64,000 bases of DNA from an uncultured Bacteroidales bacterium. GTDB lineage: Bacteria > Bacteroidota > Bacteroidia > Bacteroidales > Muribaculaceae. The stretch covers positions 1 through 64,000 of the forward strand of contig CAJLWO010000005.1 in assembly GCA_905210435.1 (NCBI GenBank), given 5' to 3'. Shown in pieces: positions 36,341 to 43,149 of this stretch. The translations under genes were made by a program, and so were the position numbers. Under the pieces are notes generated by a model that was not told where the DNA came from, did not search any database, and worked only from the letters and a program-made list of their open reading frames with translations. The first letter of the stretch is position 1, and each line of letters opens with the position of its first letter.

Positions 36341-37000
36341 TTAAATCAATAATCGGGAGTCGGCGGCGCCTTTGTTGTAGGCGGATTGCCAGAAGAGGGC
36401 TTCGAGGCGGGTGGCTTCGATGAAGGTTGCGGTCATCTCGCTACGGACGCGGTCGCAGACGGTGGCGGCGAGTCGGTCGCAGACATCAATGGCTTTTTCG
36501 GTGCTGACATCGAATGCTGGGTCGGAGTATGTCTCTATCCACGCTCTGTACGGATTGCCTTCGAGACGGGCTATCGACAGGATGTAGCGGCCTATTTCGA
36601 GATATACCCAGAAGCAGGGCAATATCGCGGCTGCCTCGACGGCAATGTCGTCGTGGCAACGAGCGCGCAGGAACGATGTATAAAACTCGCATGCCTGCGA
36701 TTTGACGGCATTTTTGTCGGGGTTGAAGCGTGCGTGAAGCTCTTTTTCAACCGCTACCCCATCGACGGCAAATCCGAGGAATGTCTCTACGTCGGCCATG
36801 TCGGGGAGACGCGACGCTATGTGAGCGAGGACGCGTGTGTAGACATCGAGATACAGGCGATCCTGGCTTATGTAGAAGCGGAATATGTCGTCGGGCAGCG
36901 TGCCGTCGGCAAGTCCGCGAATGAACGGCTGGCACTTGATTTGCTCAATGAGGGGCAGGGATGCCTGCCATGCTTTTTCACTCCATTTTTCCATAATCAC
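36341..37000 (-). CDS. tenA: Aminopyrimidine aminohydrolase / thiaminase II TenA
   Basis: A 219-residue all-helical TenA family protein that hydrolyses aminopyrimidine breakdown products of thiamine to HMP, a salvage route. The active-site cysteine is Cys129 in AAILPCFWVYLEIG, so it belongs to the cysteine-containing class. The C-terminal segment FIEATRLEALFW carries the conserved glutamate. Two start codons (first and third codons, both ATG) are possible. The stop codon of the methyltransferase lies 5 bases upstream, so the genes are co-transcribed. With ThiD next and no ThiC in the operon, salvage of the pyrimidine half looks important. Confidence 0.9.
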   Translation of the reverse strand: MIMEKWSEKAWQASLPLIEQIKCQPFIRGLADGTLPDDIFRFYISQDRLYLDVYTRVLAHIASRLPDMADVETFLGFAVDGVAVEKELHARFNPDKNAVKSQACEFYTSFLRARCHDDIAVEAAAILPCFWVYLEIGRYILSIARLEGNPYRAWIETYSDPAFDVSTEKAIDVCDRLAATVCDRVRSEMTATFIEATRLEALFWQSAYNKGAADSRLLI

Positions 37001-37005
37001 AGCGG

Positions 37006-37707
37006 TTATTTTTGGGCGATTACAGCTACGTAGTCGCCGCGGTCACAGCCTTCTACTGGAGATTCGGTCTTTATGTCGGAGTAGAGGGGATGGGTGGTGA
37101 GGGTCTGGAGGTAACGTATATCCTTGAAGCCGGCATCCTTGAGGTATTCGACTTTTTCGGCGGTGGTGCGCCAGTTGGCCACGTTGACAAACTCTATGGG
37201 ATAGGGATTGGGGGGATAGACGCCGGCAAGGAGCGGATGGTCCCATGTGCCAAGGGCTTTGGCGAGGTTGTACATTATGCCGTAGGTGCTCTCTTTGGGC
37301 ACATCGACGAGGATGATGCGTCCGCCTGCGGGAAGAGCGTCATACACTTTTGCCACAATGCCGCGGAGGTCGGTGATGTAGCTCGGTGAGCCGTTGAATA
37401 TTATCGTGCCGTATTTTCCAGCGGGATAGTCGAAATCCTCGCCGGTGGCAATAACTACGTCCATGCCGCGCTTGCGGGCTATTTCAGCCATGCCCGTGGA
37501 AGGCTCTACGCCGTCGGTGACATCAATGTCATACTCCCGGCGCATTATATCCTCAAACAGTCCGCTGCCGCATCCTACCGAAAGTATGGGGCGCGGTGCA
37601 TCTTTAAGCGTCGCGGCAACGAGTGCCACTTCGGAAGCGAGCACGTTGGAATTTTCAATAAACCATTGGTCATACGCTCCGGCGTATTCATCAAAACTTG
37701 TAGCCAT
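37006..37707 (-). CDS. Class I SAM-dependent methyltransferase in the thiamine operon
   Basis: A 233-residue protein with a Rossmann-type methyltransferase core. SAM-binding motif I is PILSVGCGSGLFEDI (about residues 40-54), followed by the acidic VEPSTGM and a motif near IIFNGSPSYITDL. It resembles methyltransferase domain families of unknown substrate. It lies between thiF and tenA with gaps of only 16 and 5 bases, so it is under the same TPP riboswitch. No standard thiamine step needs a methyltransferase of this type, so its role is open: it could act in salvage, on a precursor, or be an unrelated passenger. Confidence 0.8.
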   Translation of the reverse strand: MATSFDEYAGAYDQWFIENSNVLASEVALVAATLKDAPRPILSVGCGSGLFEDIMRREYDIDVTDGVEPSTGMAEIARKRGMDVVIATGEDFDYPAGKYGTIIFNGSPSYITDLRGIVAKVYDALPAGGRIILVDVPKESTYGIMYNLAKALGTWDHPLLAGVYPPNPYPIEFVNVANWRTTAEKVEYLKDAGFKDIRYLQTLTTHPLYSDIKTESPVEGCDRGDYVAVIAQK

Positions 37708-37723
37708 ATTTTATCTATTATTT

Positions 37724-38416
37724 TTAAAAATCAATTGTGGTGAACGACATTCTGTCGAGTTCGAGCATGAGAAGACATCCGTCGAGGCATTCGCCGCAAC
37801 CGGTGAGCACCTTTATTGCCTCAAGCGCCTGGATGCTGCCTACAATGCCGGGGACGGGGCCGAGCGTACCTATCATACGTCCGGGACGGGGCGCAAAACT
37901 GTCGGCATCGGGATAGAGGTCGGTGTAGCGGCGGCGGTTGCGGTGGTTGAACACGGTGACGCAGCCGTAGAGGCCGTCGATGCTGCCGTGGACCCACGGC
38001 CGGCCATGCCGCGCACACTCGCTGTCGATGAGCATGCGTGTGGCGAAATTGTCGGTGCAGTCCATTACGATGTCGTAGCCGACAATCAGTGACGGGGCAT
38101 TGGCCGGAGTGAGTCCCGTGTCAATGACATCAAAGACTGTGGCGGATGACATGGCCCGGAGCCTTTCGCGGGCGCAAGCGGTCTTGGGGCGGCCGAGGTC
38201 GCGCTCGGTGTAGAGTATCTGGCGCTGGAGGTTGGTGAGACTGACAGTGTCGGGGTCGCACAGACCTATACGTCCAACGCCTGAGGACACGAGGTAGGAC
38301 GCGACGGGGGCACCGAGGCCTCCGAGACCGACGATGAGGGCGGAGGAGGCGAGTAATTTCTGCTGACCGGCCTCTCCGAACTCCTCGATTATTGTCTGTC
38401 GCTGATAACGTTCCAT
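37724..38416 (-). CDS. thiF: ThiS adenylyltransferase ThiF
   Basis: A 230-residue E1-like enzyme that adenylates the C-terminal glycine of ThiS. The ATG at 38416 (MERYQRQTIIEEFGEAGQQ) is chosen: it is 1 base after the thiH stop and aligns with the usual ThiF/MoeB start; the open frame runs 44 codons further upstream but overlaps thiH. The nucleotide-binding loop GLGGLGAPVASYL, the arginine segment NLQRQILYTE and MDCTDNFATR are present. The Cys-x-x-Cys zinc pairs of many MoeB proteins are not obvious. Confidence 0.92.
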   Translation of the reverse strand: MERYQRQTIIEEFGEAGQQKLLASSALIVGLGGLGAPVASYLVSSGVGRIGLCDPDTVSLTNLQRQILYTERDLGRPKTACARERLRAMSSATVFDVIDTGLTPANAPSLIVGYDIVMDCTDNFATRMLIDSECARHGRPWVHGSIDGLYGCVTVFNHRNRRRYTDLYPDADSFAPRPGRMIGTLGPVPGIVGSIQALEAIKVLTGCGECLDGCLLMLELDRMSFTTIDF

Positions 38417-38417
38417 A

Positions 38418-39527
38418 TCAGTCGAATATGCGGTCCCAGTCTTTCCATACGGGTTCGCGTCCGAGCGCACGCAGGTCGGCGACAACTTTCTCGGGAGATG
38501 CATCGTCGCTGATGGTGAACTGCTCGAGGGAGTCAGTGCATGACGCATAGCCTCCGGGGTCGACCTTAGAGCCGGCGCTCATGGTGGTGACGCCGAGGGT
38601 GGCCATATTGTTGCGGAAAGCGTGGTTTTCGCGGGTGGAATACGAGATGTCGACATCGGGGTCGAAGATGCGGAAGGCGAAGGTGAGCTGTGCGAGTTCG
38701 CGGTCGGTCATCACTACATTGGGCTGGAAACCGGACTCCGACGGCCGCATGCGGGGGAAGTTGACGGAATATTTCGTGCGCCAGTAGTTTTTACGCAGAT
38801 ATAGCAGGTGGCGCGCCATCATCGTGACGTCAGTGCGCCAGTCCTCAAGGCCGATGAGCACACCCATACCGATTTTATGCACTCCGGCCATGCCCATGCG
38901 GTCGAAGCCGTTGCAGCGCCATTCGAAATTGGACTTCATGCCTGCGGGATGGTATTTCTTATAGTTGGCGCGGTTGTAGGTCTCCTGAAAACAGATGACA
39001 CCGTTGAGCCCCGAATGAGTGAGACGGGCGTAGTCCTCGGTAGAGAGCGGCATCACCTCGATGGTGAGGTTGGCGAAGTAGGGACGGCATACCTGAAGCG
39101 CCTGTTCGAGATAGTCGGTACCGGCTTTCACGGGGTTTTCGCCGGTCACGATAAGCAGGTTTTCGAAAGGCCCGAGCTTCTTGATGGCCTCGCATTCGGC
39201 CTTTATCTGGTCCATCGTAAGAATGACGCGGTTGAATTTGTTATGGCAGTTGAAGCCGCAGTACACGCAGGAGTTGGTGCAGGAGTTGGTGATATACATC
39301 GGGATGAATATCTGCATCGTCTTGCCGAAACGCTGCTCGGTGAGGCGGCGGCTTTTGCGGGCCATCTGCTCCAGATACGGGGCGGCGGCGGGTGAGATGA
39401 GAGCCATGAAGTCGCGGTCAGTGAGGCGTTCGGCCTGAAGTGCGCGCTCGACATCGGCCGCCGTCATCGCCATTATCGCGGCGGTGGTCCCGTCCCAGTC
39501 GTATTTCAATAATTCGTCGGAAAACAT
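38418..39527 (-). CDS. thiH: 2-iminoacetate synthase ThiH (radical SAM)
   Basis: A 369-residue radical SAM tyrosine lyase that makes dehydroglycine (2-iminoacetate) for the thiazole ring. The 4Fe-4S motif CTNSCVYCGF (CxxxCxxC) lies near residues 82-91, and other ThiH features include LLIVTGENP and SVNFPRMRPSESGF. Use of ThiH, rather than glycine oxidase ThiO, fits an anaerobe. It starts 1 base after thiG and ends 1 base before thiF. In many Bacteroides operons thiC lies between thiG and thiH; here nothing separates them. Confidence 0.95.
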   Translation of the reverse strand: MFSDELLKYDWDGTTAAIMAMTAADVERALQAERLTDRDFMALISPAAAPYLEQMARKSRRLTEQRFGKTMQIFIPMYITNSCTNSCVYCGFNCHNKFNRVILTMDQIKAECEAIKKLGPFENLLIVTGENPVKAGTDYLEQALQVCRPYFANLTIEVMPLSTEDYARLTHSGLNGVICFQETYNRANYKKYHPAGMKSNFEWRCNGFDRMGMAGVHKIGMGVLIGLEDWRTDVTMMARHLLYLRKNYWRTKYSVNFPRMRPSESGFQPNVVMTDRELAQLTFAFRIFDPDVDISYSTRENHAFRNNMATLGVTTMSAGSKVDPGGYASCTDSLEQFTISDDASPEKVVADLRALGREPVWKDWDRIFD

Positions 39528-39528
39528 A

Positions 39529-40296
39529 TCAGTCGAGGAATGAGGTCAGGGGGCTTGACGCCTCCGCGCAATCGGATACAGCACCCAGTCCGGCGAGGTA
39601 TGCCTCGCGACCTGCTACGGTTGCGGCGGCAAATGCGCGCGCCATAGCCACGGGATTGCCGGCAACGGCGATAGCGGTGTTGACGAGTACGGCGTCGGCA
39701 CCAAGCTCCATCGCTTCAGCGGCATGTGAGGGAGCGCCAAGACCGGCATCGACTACCACGGGGACGCGGCTCTGGCTGATGATGATTTTCAAGAGTTCGC
39801 GGGTCACGAGTCCCTTGTTGCTGCCGATAGGTGCGGCCAAAGGCATGACCGTGGCCGCGCCGGCTTCCTCAAGACGTTTGCAGAGCACGGGGTCGGCCTG
39901 GATATAGGGAAGGACGACGAAACCGAGGCGTGCAAGTTCTTCGGTGGCCTTAAGTGTTTCAACCGGGTCGGGAAGGAGATATTTGGGGTCGGGGTGTATC
40001 TCAAGTTTTATGAAATCGGTACCGAATGCCTCGCGGGCGAGCTGGGCGGCGAGGACGGCTTCCTCGGCGTTGCGCACACCTGAGGTGTTGGGGAGGAGCT
40101 GGATGCCTTCGTGCTGTATGTGGTGGAGCATCTCGTCATCACGGTCGTCCATGTCGATACGCTTCATGGCTACGGTGACCATCTGAGTGCCTGAGGCGAG
40201 AATGGACTGCTCCATGATTTCATTACTGCGGAATTTGCCGGTTCCGACAAAGAGACGCGAGGTGAATTCGCGTCCGCCGATAATAAGTTCTGACAT
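39529..40296 (-). CDS. thiG: Thiazole synthase ThiG
   Basis: A 255-residue TIM-barrel enzyme that builds the thiazole phosphate from deoxyxylulose phosphate, iminoacetate and ThiS thiocarboxylate. Family motifs are [20 protein letters not shown] at the start, [15 protein letters not shown], and [31 protein letters not shown]. Length is normal. It is tightly packed between the TenI-ThiE fusion (6-base gap) and thiH. Confidence 0.95.
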   Translation of the reverse strand: MSELIIGGREFTSRLFVGTGKFRSNEIMEQSILASGTQMVTVAMKRIDMDDRDDEMLHHIQHEGIQLLPNTSGVRNAEEAVLAAQLAREAFGTDFIKLEIHPDPKYLLPDPVETLKATEELARLGFVVLPYIQADPVLCKRLEEAGAATVMPLAAPIGSNKGLVTRELLKIIISQSRVPVVVDAGLGAPSHAAEAMELGADAVLVNTAIAVAGNPVAMARAFAAATVAGREAYLAGLGAVSDCAEASSPLTSFLD

Positions 40297-40302
40297 ATAT
40301 AT

Positions 40303-41466
40303 TTAATTTATTGTTTGTTGTATTCGGTCAATTATATCACGTGTGGCGAGTGTGGGGTCGGGGGCATTGCGGATGGTGCCGCTGACGGCGACGCCGCTGA
40401 CTCCTGTCGACATGACGAGGGCGATGTCGGCGAGTTCTATGCCGCCGATAGCCACAATCGGCAGCGTTATCGCGTCGGCACGGCAACCGGCGGTAATGGC
40501 GCGGTAGCCTTCGAGGCCGAGCACGGGGCTGAGTTTCTCCTTGGTGGTGGTGAAGCGGTAGGGACCGAGGCCTATGTAGTCGGCTCCGGCCTGTGCGGCG
40601 CACTGAATGTCGGACAACGTGTTGGCTGTCGCGCCGATTATCCTGCGTACGCCCAGGATGCCGCGGGCTTCTGCCACCGGTATGTCGTTCTTGCCGAGGT
40701 GGACACCGTCGGCATTTATTTTTTCAACCAGACCGACATGGTCATCGATGATGAAGGTGGCACCGTAGCGGTCGCAAAGGGTGCGGATTTCCCTGCCCTC
40801 GCGCAGGAGGGTCGCGGTGTCGGCGTCCTTGTGGCGCAGCTGTATCCACCGGCATCCGCCGGAGAGGGCACGTTCCACCTGCAAGGCAAGCGGAGTGCCG
40901 GGGACGGGGTGCGTGATGAACTGGAGGCGGAACGCATCGGCATCGATACGGGCACGCCATACGTCGCCCAACATCGCTACGCCTCCGAAGCCGAGCGACC
41001 GGATTTCATCGAATCGTTCGGGAGTGACGCCGCCGAGCGCGAATATACGGTCGTTGACAGCCGAACGGAGCTCGCCGAAATCGAAATTGCCTTTGTAGCC
41101 CGGTTTGGAGATACTCGGGTAGACGGGGCTGAGGAATGCGTAGTCGTAGCCTCCGTCGGCTATCTCGGCGATAGTGTGGAGCGAACGGCTTATCAGCCCG
41201 TTCCAACCGTGGGGAGGCTGCGGATTGCGGCTGTTGAGATGCACGCCTCCGAGCGAGAGGCGCCGGGCGACGTCGAAATGGTCGTGGAGTGTAAGGCGCG
41301 GGTAAAATTCCGCGGGAATGGATTTTACGAGGGCTTCGACCTGTGCAGGGGTGGCTCCGGGTTTGCGGATATGCACGCGCCAGTACCGGTCATCGCGCAG
41401 AAGGGAGGCAATGGCCGCTGCCTCGCCGTCGAAAAATTCTGGAACTGTGATTGCGATAGCGCGCAT
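40303..41466 (-). CDS. thiE: Fusion of a TenI-like domain and thiamine-phosphate synthase ThiE
   Basis: A 387-residue protein made of two ThiE/TenI-fold barrels. The N-terminal part (about 1-195) is TenI-like: HIRKPGATPAQVEAL, GGVHLNSRNPQPP, YAFLSPVYPSISKPGY, FALGGVTPERFDEI. The C-terminal part (about 200-387) has ThiE residues: WIQLRHKDADTATL, FIIDDH, DGVHLGKNDIPV, YIGLGPYRFTTTKEKL. It would couple HMP-pyrophosphate and thiazole phosphate; the TenI half may aromatise the thiazole. The ATG at 41466, preceded by a GGAGGG about 9 bases upstream, is preferred to a GTG five codons earlier. The two domains are usually separate genes. Confidence 0.9.
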   Translation of the reverse strand: MRAIAITVPEFFDGEAAAIASLLRDDRYWRVHIRKPGATPAQVEALVKSIPAEFYPRLTLHDHFDVARRLSLGGVHLNSRNPQPPHGWNGLISRSLHTIAEIADGGYDYAFLSPVYPSISKPGYKGNFDFGELRSAVNDRIFALGGVTPERFDEIRSLGFGGVAMLGDVWRARIDADAFRLQFITHPVPGTPLALQVERALSGGCRWIQLRHKDADTATLLREGREIRTLCDRYGATFIIDDHVGLVEKINADGVHLGKNDIPVAEARGILGVRRIIGATANTLSDIQCAAQAGADYIGLGPYRFTTTKEKLSPVLGLEGYRAITAGCRADAITLPIVAIGGIELADIALVMSTGVSGVAVSGTIRNAPDPTLATRDIIDRIQQTIN

Positions 41467-41470
41467 ACCC

Positions 41471-41674
41471 TTACCCTCCACACACGGCTTTTATTACCGT
41501 TATCTTCATGCCGTCGGCAATGGTATACTCGGCCCACTGCGCCCGCGGGACAACGCGGTTGTTGACAGCTATGGCATGTCCTTTCTCACTTATGCCCTGG
41601 CTCTGCAGCAGTGCGGTAAGAGTATCGCACCCCTCGGGCAACAGGACTTCCTTATGATTAATTTCTACTTTCAT
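41471..41674 (-). CDS. thiS: Sulfur carrier protein ThiS
   Basis: A 67-residue ubiquitin-like protein ending in the required Gly-Gly, which is adenylated by ThiF and then carries the thiocarboxylate sulfur for ThiG. The small beta-grasp pattern (MKVEINHKEVLL, AIAVNNRVVPRAQW, ITVIKAVCGG) is clear. It is the first gene of the operon, about 97 bases downstream of the TPP riboswitch. Confidence 0.93.
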   Translation of the reverse strand: MKVEINHKEVLLPEGCDTLTALLQSQGISEKGHAIAVNNRVVPRAQWAEYTIADGMKITVIKAVCGG

Positions 41675-41770
41675 CTGACAGATATGTCTGTAAAAAAATT
41701 ATCCGGCACCGATATGGCGACGGACACAATGAGGGGAAATTAATCCTGTTACGTGGAAATGTAAAAACAA

Positions 41771-41862
41771 TCTCACAAGTTCCTTTCGGCAGTACTAACC
41801 GCATCAAGTTCATAGGGTATAATCTCAGTCCTCCAACGAGGACACCCCTCCTGTGTTCACGG
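41771..41862 (-). promoter_or_regulatory. TPP riboswitch (THI element)
   Basis: On the minus strand the conserved core is complete: CAGGAGGGGTGTCCTC, then GGACTGAGATTATACCCT, GAACTTGATGCGGTTAG and CGAAAGGAACTTGTGAG. These are the pyrimidine- and pyrophosphate-sensing helices of the thiamine pyrophosphate aptamer. It lies between the promoter at 41863-41893 and thiS, so thiamine pyrophosphate would repress the whole eight-gene operon. No T-rich terminator follows obviously, so translational control is possible. Confidence 0.95.
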
Positions 41863-41893
41863 CAAAATTAATAAAATTTTCGGTTATGGCAAA
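41863..41893 (-). promoter_or_regulatory. consensus promoter of the thiamine operon
   Basis: Minus strand TTTG (41890-41893), 19 bases, TAATTTTG (41863-41870), directly ahead of the riboswitch. The -33 box lies within the terminator hairpin of the upstream cupin gene. Confidence 0.65.
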
Positions 41894-41917
41894 AAATTAA
41901 TTTGCCATAGCCGAAAA
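41877..41917 (-). terminator. hairpin terminator of the cupin gene, overlapping the thiamine promoter
   Basis: Arms 41877-41893 and 41901-41917 (17 bases, one mismatch, core CGGTTATGGCAAA) with a 7-base AT loop and a T-rich tail on the minus strand. It lies just after the cupin stop at 41936. Confidence 0.65.
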
Positions 41918-41935
41918 GATTTGAAGCATAGCCGC

Positions 41936-42286
41936 TTATACTATGGCGTCGGTCATGGTGAAGTTTTCGAGCGAGCCGGCTTTGACCTGAATGCAGATAT
42001 ATGAAATTGCGCTGTCAGGAGCGGCGGAGAGCTGACGTTTAACTTCGGGAGCCACGCGCAACCAGTCGCCTGCGGTCAAACCGACGTTTTCACCGTCGAG
42101 TGTCATTGTGCCTTTGCCGGAAAGGATGCCGTAGATTTCTTCGTTCTGTTTGTGGGAATGCACAAAGGGAACCTGTACGCCTGCGGGCAGATTGTTGACT
42201 GAAATTTCCGCACCGGTGAGATGAAGCACGTCGTGCAGTTCGACGCGTGCTTCGACGGGAATACTGGTTTTACTGTAATTGCTCAT
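41936..42286 (-). CDS. Small single-domain cupin protein
   Basis: A 116-residue cytoplasmic cupin; the ATG at 42286 (MSNYSKTSIPVEARVELHDV) is chosen over one 20 codons upstream, which would lie before the promoter. The metal-binding pattern is VPFVHSHKQNEEIYGILSG and the second motif lies around TAGDWLRVAP, though the usual second histidine is not obvious. Function unknown; small cupins paired with HxlR regulators often respond to electrophiles or quinones, which is inference here. It is divergent from the HxlR gene at 42532, its probable regulator. Confidence 0.8.
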   Translation of the reverse strand: MSNYSKTSIPVEARVELHDVLHLTGAEISVNNLPAGVQVPFVHSHKQNEEIYGILSGKGTMTLDGENVGLTAGDWLRVAPEVKRQLSAAPDSAISYICIQVKAGSLENFTMTDAIV

Positions 42287-42315
42287 ATCTGTAATAGTTT
42301 TGGGGTTTGATGATG

Positions 42316-42346
42316 CAAATTTAACGACCTGATTTTTGCCGTACAA
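42316..42346 (-). promoter_or_regulatory. promoter of the cupin gene
   Basis: Minus strand TTG (42344-42346), 20 bases, TAAATTTG (42316-42323); start codon 30 bases downstream. An imperfect dyad AGGTTAC/GTAACT (about 42366-42386) just upstream is a candidate HxlR site. Confidence 0.55.
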
Positions 42347-42454
42347 GAAGTATAATCCGGGTAATCAGGTTACTTTCAGGTAACTATTGCAGATATTCAG
42401 CAGGATACGTTATGCGACTTTTATTATTTTTAACATGATATTGATTTTACAGTT

Positions 42455-42485
42455 GCAGTATATTAGCATTTTACTTACTTTTGTA
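42455..42485 (+). promoter_or_regulatory. promoter of the HxlR gene
   Basis: TTG (42455-42457), 20 bases, TACTTTTG (42478-42485), about 46 bases before the start at 42532, divergent from the cupin promoter. Confidence 0.55.
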
Positions 42486-42531
42486 TACCAATATTAAAAA
42501 TCAAGATAATATATAACGTAAAGCATCTATT

Positions 42532-42903
42532 ATGAACCGTAAAATCATTTCCCGCGACCTGCTATACCCCGACTGCCCGATACGCAACATTCTGGCACGT
42601 ATCGGCGACAAATGGTCAATGCTCATACTCTATACCCTCGCCGACCGCGAATGCATGCGCTTCAACGCCATCCACAACGCCGTGCCCGACATCTCCCAGA
42701 AGATGCTCACCACCACATTGCGCACCCTGCAGCAGGACGGCCTCGTCAACCGCAAAATCTACGCCGAAGTACCCCCTCGCGTCGAATACTCCCTCACTGA
42801 AAGAGCCACTACCCTTCTCCCCCACCTCAACTCCCTGATAAACTGGTCGCTCGAAAACTTCACCGCCATAATGCACGACCGGGAAACGAGCATGGAGTCA
42901 TAA
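42532..42903 (+). CDS. HxlR-family winged-helix transcriptional regulator
   Basis: A 123-residue DNA-binding protein of the HxlR family: the N-terminal cysteine in LLYPDCPIRNIL (Cys15) is where family members often sense redox or electrophiles, followed by IGDKWSMLILYTLAD, the recognition helix region ISQKMLTTTLRTLQQDGLV and the wing VPPRVEYSLTERATTLLP. It is probably a dimer that controls the divergent cupin gene and itself; the ligand is not known. The 246-bp gap after it leads into the gltB promoter. Confidence 0.88.
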   Translation: MNRKIISRDLLYPDCPIRNILARIGDKWSMLILYTLADRECMRFNAIHNAVPDISQKMLTTTLRTLQQDGLVNRKIYAEVPPRVEYSLTERATTLLPHLNSLINWSLENFTAIMHDRETSMES

Positions 42904-43045
42904 TTCATAATTCATAATTTTACATTTATGCGGGATATGCGGGGACAAACGTGGGTAAAATAGAGTTTCGGCGTTCAGGAAAGGCAAGTTTTATGCTTTT
43001 TGCTATTTCTTTGCATTAATTTGTGGATTTTTTCCATATTTTTAT

Positions 43046-43074
43046 TTTGAATTGCAGCAAATTGATTATATTTG
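43046..43074 (+). promoter_or_regulatory. promoter upstream of gltB
   Basis: TTTG (43046-43049), 17 bases, TATATTTG (43067-43074). The leader of about 70 bases contains a GAGCG/CGCTC stem before the start codon. The rest of the gap 42904-43045 is AT-rich with no gene seen. Confidence 0.45.
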
Positions 43075-43149
43075 CAGTGCAATTATAAACAATAGTTTGA
43101 ACGATGAGCGTGTAGGAGTGCTTTCGCTCACTAATTTAAGGTAAAAGAT

